Origin: Babylonia areolata
Taxonomy: Eukaryota; Mollusca; Gastropoda; Neogastropoda; Buccinidae
Assembly: GCF_041734735.1 (NCBI RefSeq)
Contig: NC_134910.1
Location: forward strand, 9,684,748-9,748,747
DNA: 64,000 nucleotides
Direction of reading: 5' to 3'
Part shown: positions 55,452-61,090 of the stretch, one piece after another
How positions within the stretch are numbered: the stretch's first letter is position 1
Layout: every line of letters begins with the position of its first letter
Notes under the pieces: model-generated
Told to the model about the DNA's origin: nothing
Database searches by the model: none
Seen by the model: only the letters and a program-made list of their open reading frames with translations
Position numbers and translations under genes: made by a program

Positions 55452-58400
55452 TGCACATGCACACACACACACACTTTAATTTATATTTACATTGTTGTAG
55501 GTTAATACTTGTTGATATGCATATACATATTCTCCTTCCCATGACAACTCATTCAATACACACCACAACCTCTTTAGACTTTTTCTTATAATATACTTTT
55601 CCTCTGATACATAACATGAACTTTTTTTCTTTTTTTTCTTTCTTTCTTTTTTTTTTTTTTTTTTTTTTACACTAATATTCACATGCATTCCCTTTCCTTT
55701 ATACACTACTTTACTCCTTTCCATCTAAAAACACTTATAGTGAATAGACGTTAAACTGAAGAAAACACACACACACGCACACACACACGCACACGCACAC
55801 ACACACGCACACACACACACACACAAATGAAAAACCACAGCTACTTTTTTACAAACCACTGACTGACTGACTGAAACACTTATCTTTCAAACACACTTTT
55901 CAAACTGTTCAAGATGCTACTGTTCCTGAAACAGCTTATAGTGTATTCAATGAGAGGCCAGTAGTGGATCATATCCAGCCTGTACAGGTTAAACCATCTC
56001 TTGGGATGGGTTTTTTTTGTGTTTTTTTTGTAGCCTATTATAACTTAGTTTAAGTCTGTATTAAAAGATAACTTAAAAAAAACAAAAAAAAACAGTTTGT
56101 GTAATCAACGATCAACCCAAACCAGCGACAGACCATATCAAGCCAGTGTAGCGTAAACAAGCTCATTATTTTTTTTTTTTTTTTTTAATGTATATGAAAA
56201 CATACCTGCTTTTAGAAAGCCGTCGTTGACTTAAGTCTGTATATGAAGCAACTGGTGTGATCGTTCAACCATTGCCTCTAAGTCTGTATATAAAGCAACT
56301 GATGTGATCGTTCAACTATTACCTCTAAGTCTGTATATAAAGCAACTAGTGTGATCGTTCAACTATTAATTTTAAACAATTAGTAAAGACTGGTAACTCT
56401 CTCCATTCACAAGGTACACAACTTCAAGTCAGTGCTGCTTACGCTACCAATTCAGCTAGCACACAGGTAAATAAAGGGTACACTGGGACAAACCCAGACA
56501 CTTCCTCAAAAAAAAGGAAGCGCCGGGCCTGTCCCCATACCGATCATCTGACATGTGCACACAGCAGCAAAGACAGAAGAAATGTGCAAACACAAATAAG
56601 CTTTTATTCAAGACTGGCATAACCTCTTTAATCCTGAACAAGCCACACAGAACACATGGACAATACAGAACAAACACATGGTTGCCTCGGTGGTTTTTCA
56701 ACTGGAAATGAACAATGAGGCATGGAGATGAAATAATTAACAAACAGTAAATAGTAGTAACTCTCTCCATTCACAAGGTGCACAACTTCAAGTCTGGGTT
56801 TGTTCCAATGTACCTTTTATTTACCTGTGTGCTAGCTGAATCGGTAGCGAAAGCAGCACTGACTTCAAGTTGTGTACCTTGTGAATGGAAAGAGTTACCA
56901 CTCTTTACTATTTGTTTAAAGTTAATAGTTGAACGATCACACTAGTTGCTTTATATACAGACTTTACTATTTGTTAATCATTTCATCTCCTGGCCTCATT
57001 GTTTGTTCATTTCCTTATTAACTTTAAAGTCTATATATAAAGCAACTAGCGTCATCATCAACAATCAACCAAACTATGCCAGCCAACTTACCAGTCAAAG
57101 CGTACGTGTTGCGATTGCCGTCTGTAGCCACATTGTCACCACGGCGATTGTTCTCAGCCCTGAAGCGGATTTTGTATCCCACGATGATCCCGTTCTGTGC
57201 TTCTGGGGGAGGGGGCTGCCACCTCACGATGATTCGCTGAACACACGTCAACAAGTAAAATAACCATAACTTTTCTCACAATGATTCGCTGAACACACGT
57301 CAACAAGTAAAATAACCATAACTTTCCTCACAATGATTCGCTGAACACACGTCAACAAGTAAAATAACCATAACTTTCCTCACAATGATTCGCTGAACAC
57401 AAGTCAACAAGTAAAATAACCATAACTTTCCTCACAATGATTCATTAACACACACGTCAACAAGTAAAATAACCATAACTTTCCTCACGATGATTCCCTG
57501 AACACAAGTCAACAAGCAAAATAACCATAACTTTCCTCACAATGATTCGCTGAACACACACGTCAACACATAAAATAACCATAACTTTCCAACCGTAACT
57601 TTCCTCATGATCATTCACTGAACAAAACATCAACAAGTAAAATAACCATCACTTTTTTCTTTCCCTTTTCTGTATGGTAGTCATGTCCAATTATAGACCA
57701 TCGGGACAGCAGATGGGACAACTGCTGTGTTGACTGTCTCGGCTTGATCATAATGGAGAGTGTCTTGCCCAAGTTAAATCCCCTCTGTCTCAGCCAAGAG
57801 GATTTTAGGACAGTCATCGTTTGAAGGGTTCCTAAAGGCCAACTTGCTGCCAAGACTGCAGCACTAAGAACCCGAGCAATATTTGTATTTGTATTTGTAT
57901 TTCTTTTTATCACATCAGATTTCTCTGTGTGAAATTCCGGCTGCTCTCCCCAGGGAGAGCGCGTCGCTACACTACAGTGCCACCCTTTTTTCTTTTTGTA
58001 TTTTTTCCTGCGTGTAGTTTTATTTGTTTTTCCTATCGAAGTGGATTTTTCTACAGAATTTTGCCTGGAACAACCCTTTTGTTGCCGTGGGTTCTTTTAT
58101 GTGCGCTAAATGCATGCTGCACATGGGACCTCGGTTTATCGTCTCATCCGAATGACTAGCGTCCAGACCACCACTCAAGGTCTAGTGGAGGGGGAGAAAA
58201 TATCAGCGGCTGAACCGTGATTCGAACCAGCGCACTCAGATTCTCTCGCTTCCAAGGCGGACGCCTTACCTCTAGGCCATCACTCCACTAATATTGCCTC
58301 CAAGTCCACGAGTCATAGTCTTCTACAAAGACTAAGCGGTAAATTAATTCCTATTGCAGTGGAGAAACCCTTGATTATACAGCTCTCACTCTGCTGTTGG

Positions 58401-61058
58401 CCCAACCGTAAACTTATGTAAATCTCTGATATAAACCGAGCTGAATAATGACAAGTTATCAATGAAAAACAAGAAATGCAACAACAATCAGAATTTCCTT
58501 TCTTTTTCCATGCATTAGGTGATGTGGTTGTTGTTTTTTAAACTGCAATGTTTTTCAGAATATCTTTTATTTTTTCCATGCATTAGTTTTGTTGTTTTTT
58601 CACCTGTAATGTTTTTCAGAATATCTTTAATCTTTTCCATGCAATAGTGTGTTGGTGTTGGGTTTTTTTTTTTGTTTGTTTGTTGTTGTTTTTTACCTCT
58701 GATGTTTTTAACTTAAAACTATCACAGTCTTTAGCACCACTTCATAAACTAAAAACAAATACATCTGGAAATTTATCTACCAACCCCCCCAGTCCCCCTA
58801 CTCCCCACACAAACATCCCTCCCCCACCCCCAAAACACTCACGGTGGCACTGGACACCTCCAAGGTGAAGTTCTGAGGCGTGGCGCTGGGAGTGTCAGAG
58901 TAGGTCCGGGCCACCACCTCCGCCGTGCTCATGCCGGGGCCGTTCTGGTTGTGGGCCACCACACGCACGCTGTACTCCCGGAACACGTTCAGGCTGAAAC
59001 CATGACGACCGACAGTGTTTCATTTTCAGCGTGTGGATATGATTGTCGGTCGTGTCTGACGAGGACCATCAGAAAGGCACAGGAGGCAGCGAAACTACCA
59101 CCCGCACGCTGTACTCCCAGAAAACATTGAAGCTGAAACCATGACGACCGGCAGTGTTTCATTTTCAGCGTGTGGATATGATTATCGGTCATGTCCCGAC
59201 TAGGACCATCAGAATGGCACAGGAGGCAGCGAAACTACCACCCGCACGCTGTACTCCCGGAAAACATTCAGGCTGAAACCATGACGACCGACAGTGTTTC
59301 ATTTTCAGCGTGTGGATATGATTGTTGGTCATGTCCCGACTAGGACCATCAGAATGGCACAGGAGGCAGCGAAACTACCACCCGCACGCTGTACTCCCAG
59401 AAAACATTCAGGCTGAAACCATGATGACCGACAGTGTTTCACTTTCAGCGTGTGGATATGATTGTCGGTCATGTCCAACGAGGACCATCAGAATGGCACA
59501 GGAGGCAGCGAAACTACCACCTGCACGCTGTACTCACAGAAAACATTGAAGCTGAAACCATGACGACCGACAGTGTTTCATTTTCAGCGTGTGGATATGA
59601 TTGTCGGTCATGTCCCGACTAGGACCATCAGAATGGCACAGGAGGCAGCGAAACTACCACCTGCACGCTGTACTCACAGAAAACATTGAAGCTGAAACCA
59701 TGACGACCGACAGTGTTTCATTTTCAGCGTGTGGATATGATTGTCGGTCATGTCCCGACTAGGACCATCAGAATGGCACAGGAGGCAGCGAAACTACCAC
59801 CCGCACGCTGTACTCCCAGAAAACATTGAAGCTGAAACCATGACGACCGGCAGTGTTTCATTTTCAGCGTGTGGATATGATTATCGGTCATGTCCCGACT
59901 AGGACCATCAGAATGGCACAGGAGGCAGCGAAACTACCACCCGCACGCTGTACTCCTGGAACACGTTCAGGCTAAAACCACCACCACCACCACCACCACA
60001 CTGTGTCACACGATGCTGGTCTTGACACTGCACTTGATTCATTTGCTCGAATGTCTTGAAGGATGTGTTCGGTTTTCGTTCAGTCATATGCGCCCACAAT
60101 ACTGGGTAAAATGTGAGAGGGAGGGGAGGAAAGAGAGAGAGAAAGACGTGAAAGAGAGAGAGAGAAAGATGTGCTCACAAACACACACACAAGCACACAC
60201 ACACACACACACCATACAAACACACACAAACTCTCTTCTGCCTCACTACCCTCTCCCCTCCTCCACACCACTCCTCCTCCAAACAACTCTTCATCATCAT
60301 TTTACTGTTGCCCATGGGACGGGGGACTGGGAGAGGGGAGCGGGTGGCAAAAATCCCTGCCCAACCCTCCCCACTTACCCATACTTCTTCATTCACACAC
60401 ACACACACACACACACAAACAAGAATCAAGAAGAATAAAGAATATCTAATCCTTGACCAGCCCATTTGGGCATGGAGAATATACAGTGACATCAACTGAA
60501 CCATCCAACAAAATCAACCCTTTGAGCCCTGAGTTCCTGAGCAATTTTAACCCTTCTGCCTGAGCTCCTGAGCCAAAATTTGCAAATAATTGGTATTTAA
60601 TGTGTCACAGCAGATATGAAAAGAGTGCCCTGACCACCGCTTTACCGGTGGTAGAGAAAAATGACATAATGCCTAGCCACCGGTTGAGCAGGTGCGTAAA
60701 CACTTGTGTCGTGTTTTGCTATTGGTTGACTTATATTGAAATCGATCTTTTTTTATCCAAAGCACATGCACAAAACACAGTGAAAAGGCGCAACCATGTC
60801 GGTACTACGTTCACTGACGTCAGAATATTACGGTTTTTCTGATCGGCTCTTCAATATAAGTCAACCAATAGCAAAACACGACACAAGTGTTTACGCACCG
60901 CTCAACCGGTGGCTAGGCATTATGTCATTTTTCTCTACCACCACCGGTAAAGCGGTGGTCAGGGCTCAAAGGGTTAAAACGTGAATAGCAATGAAACTGG
61001 GGTATAAAAACAGATCAGCAATGATCATATCTCTCTCTCTCTCTCTCTCTCTCTCGCA

Positions 61059-61090
<32 letters not shown>

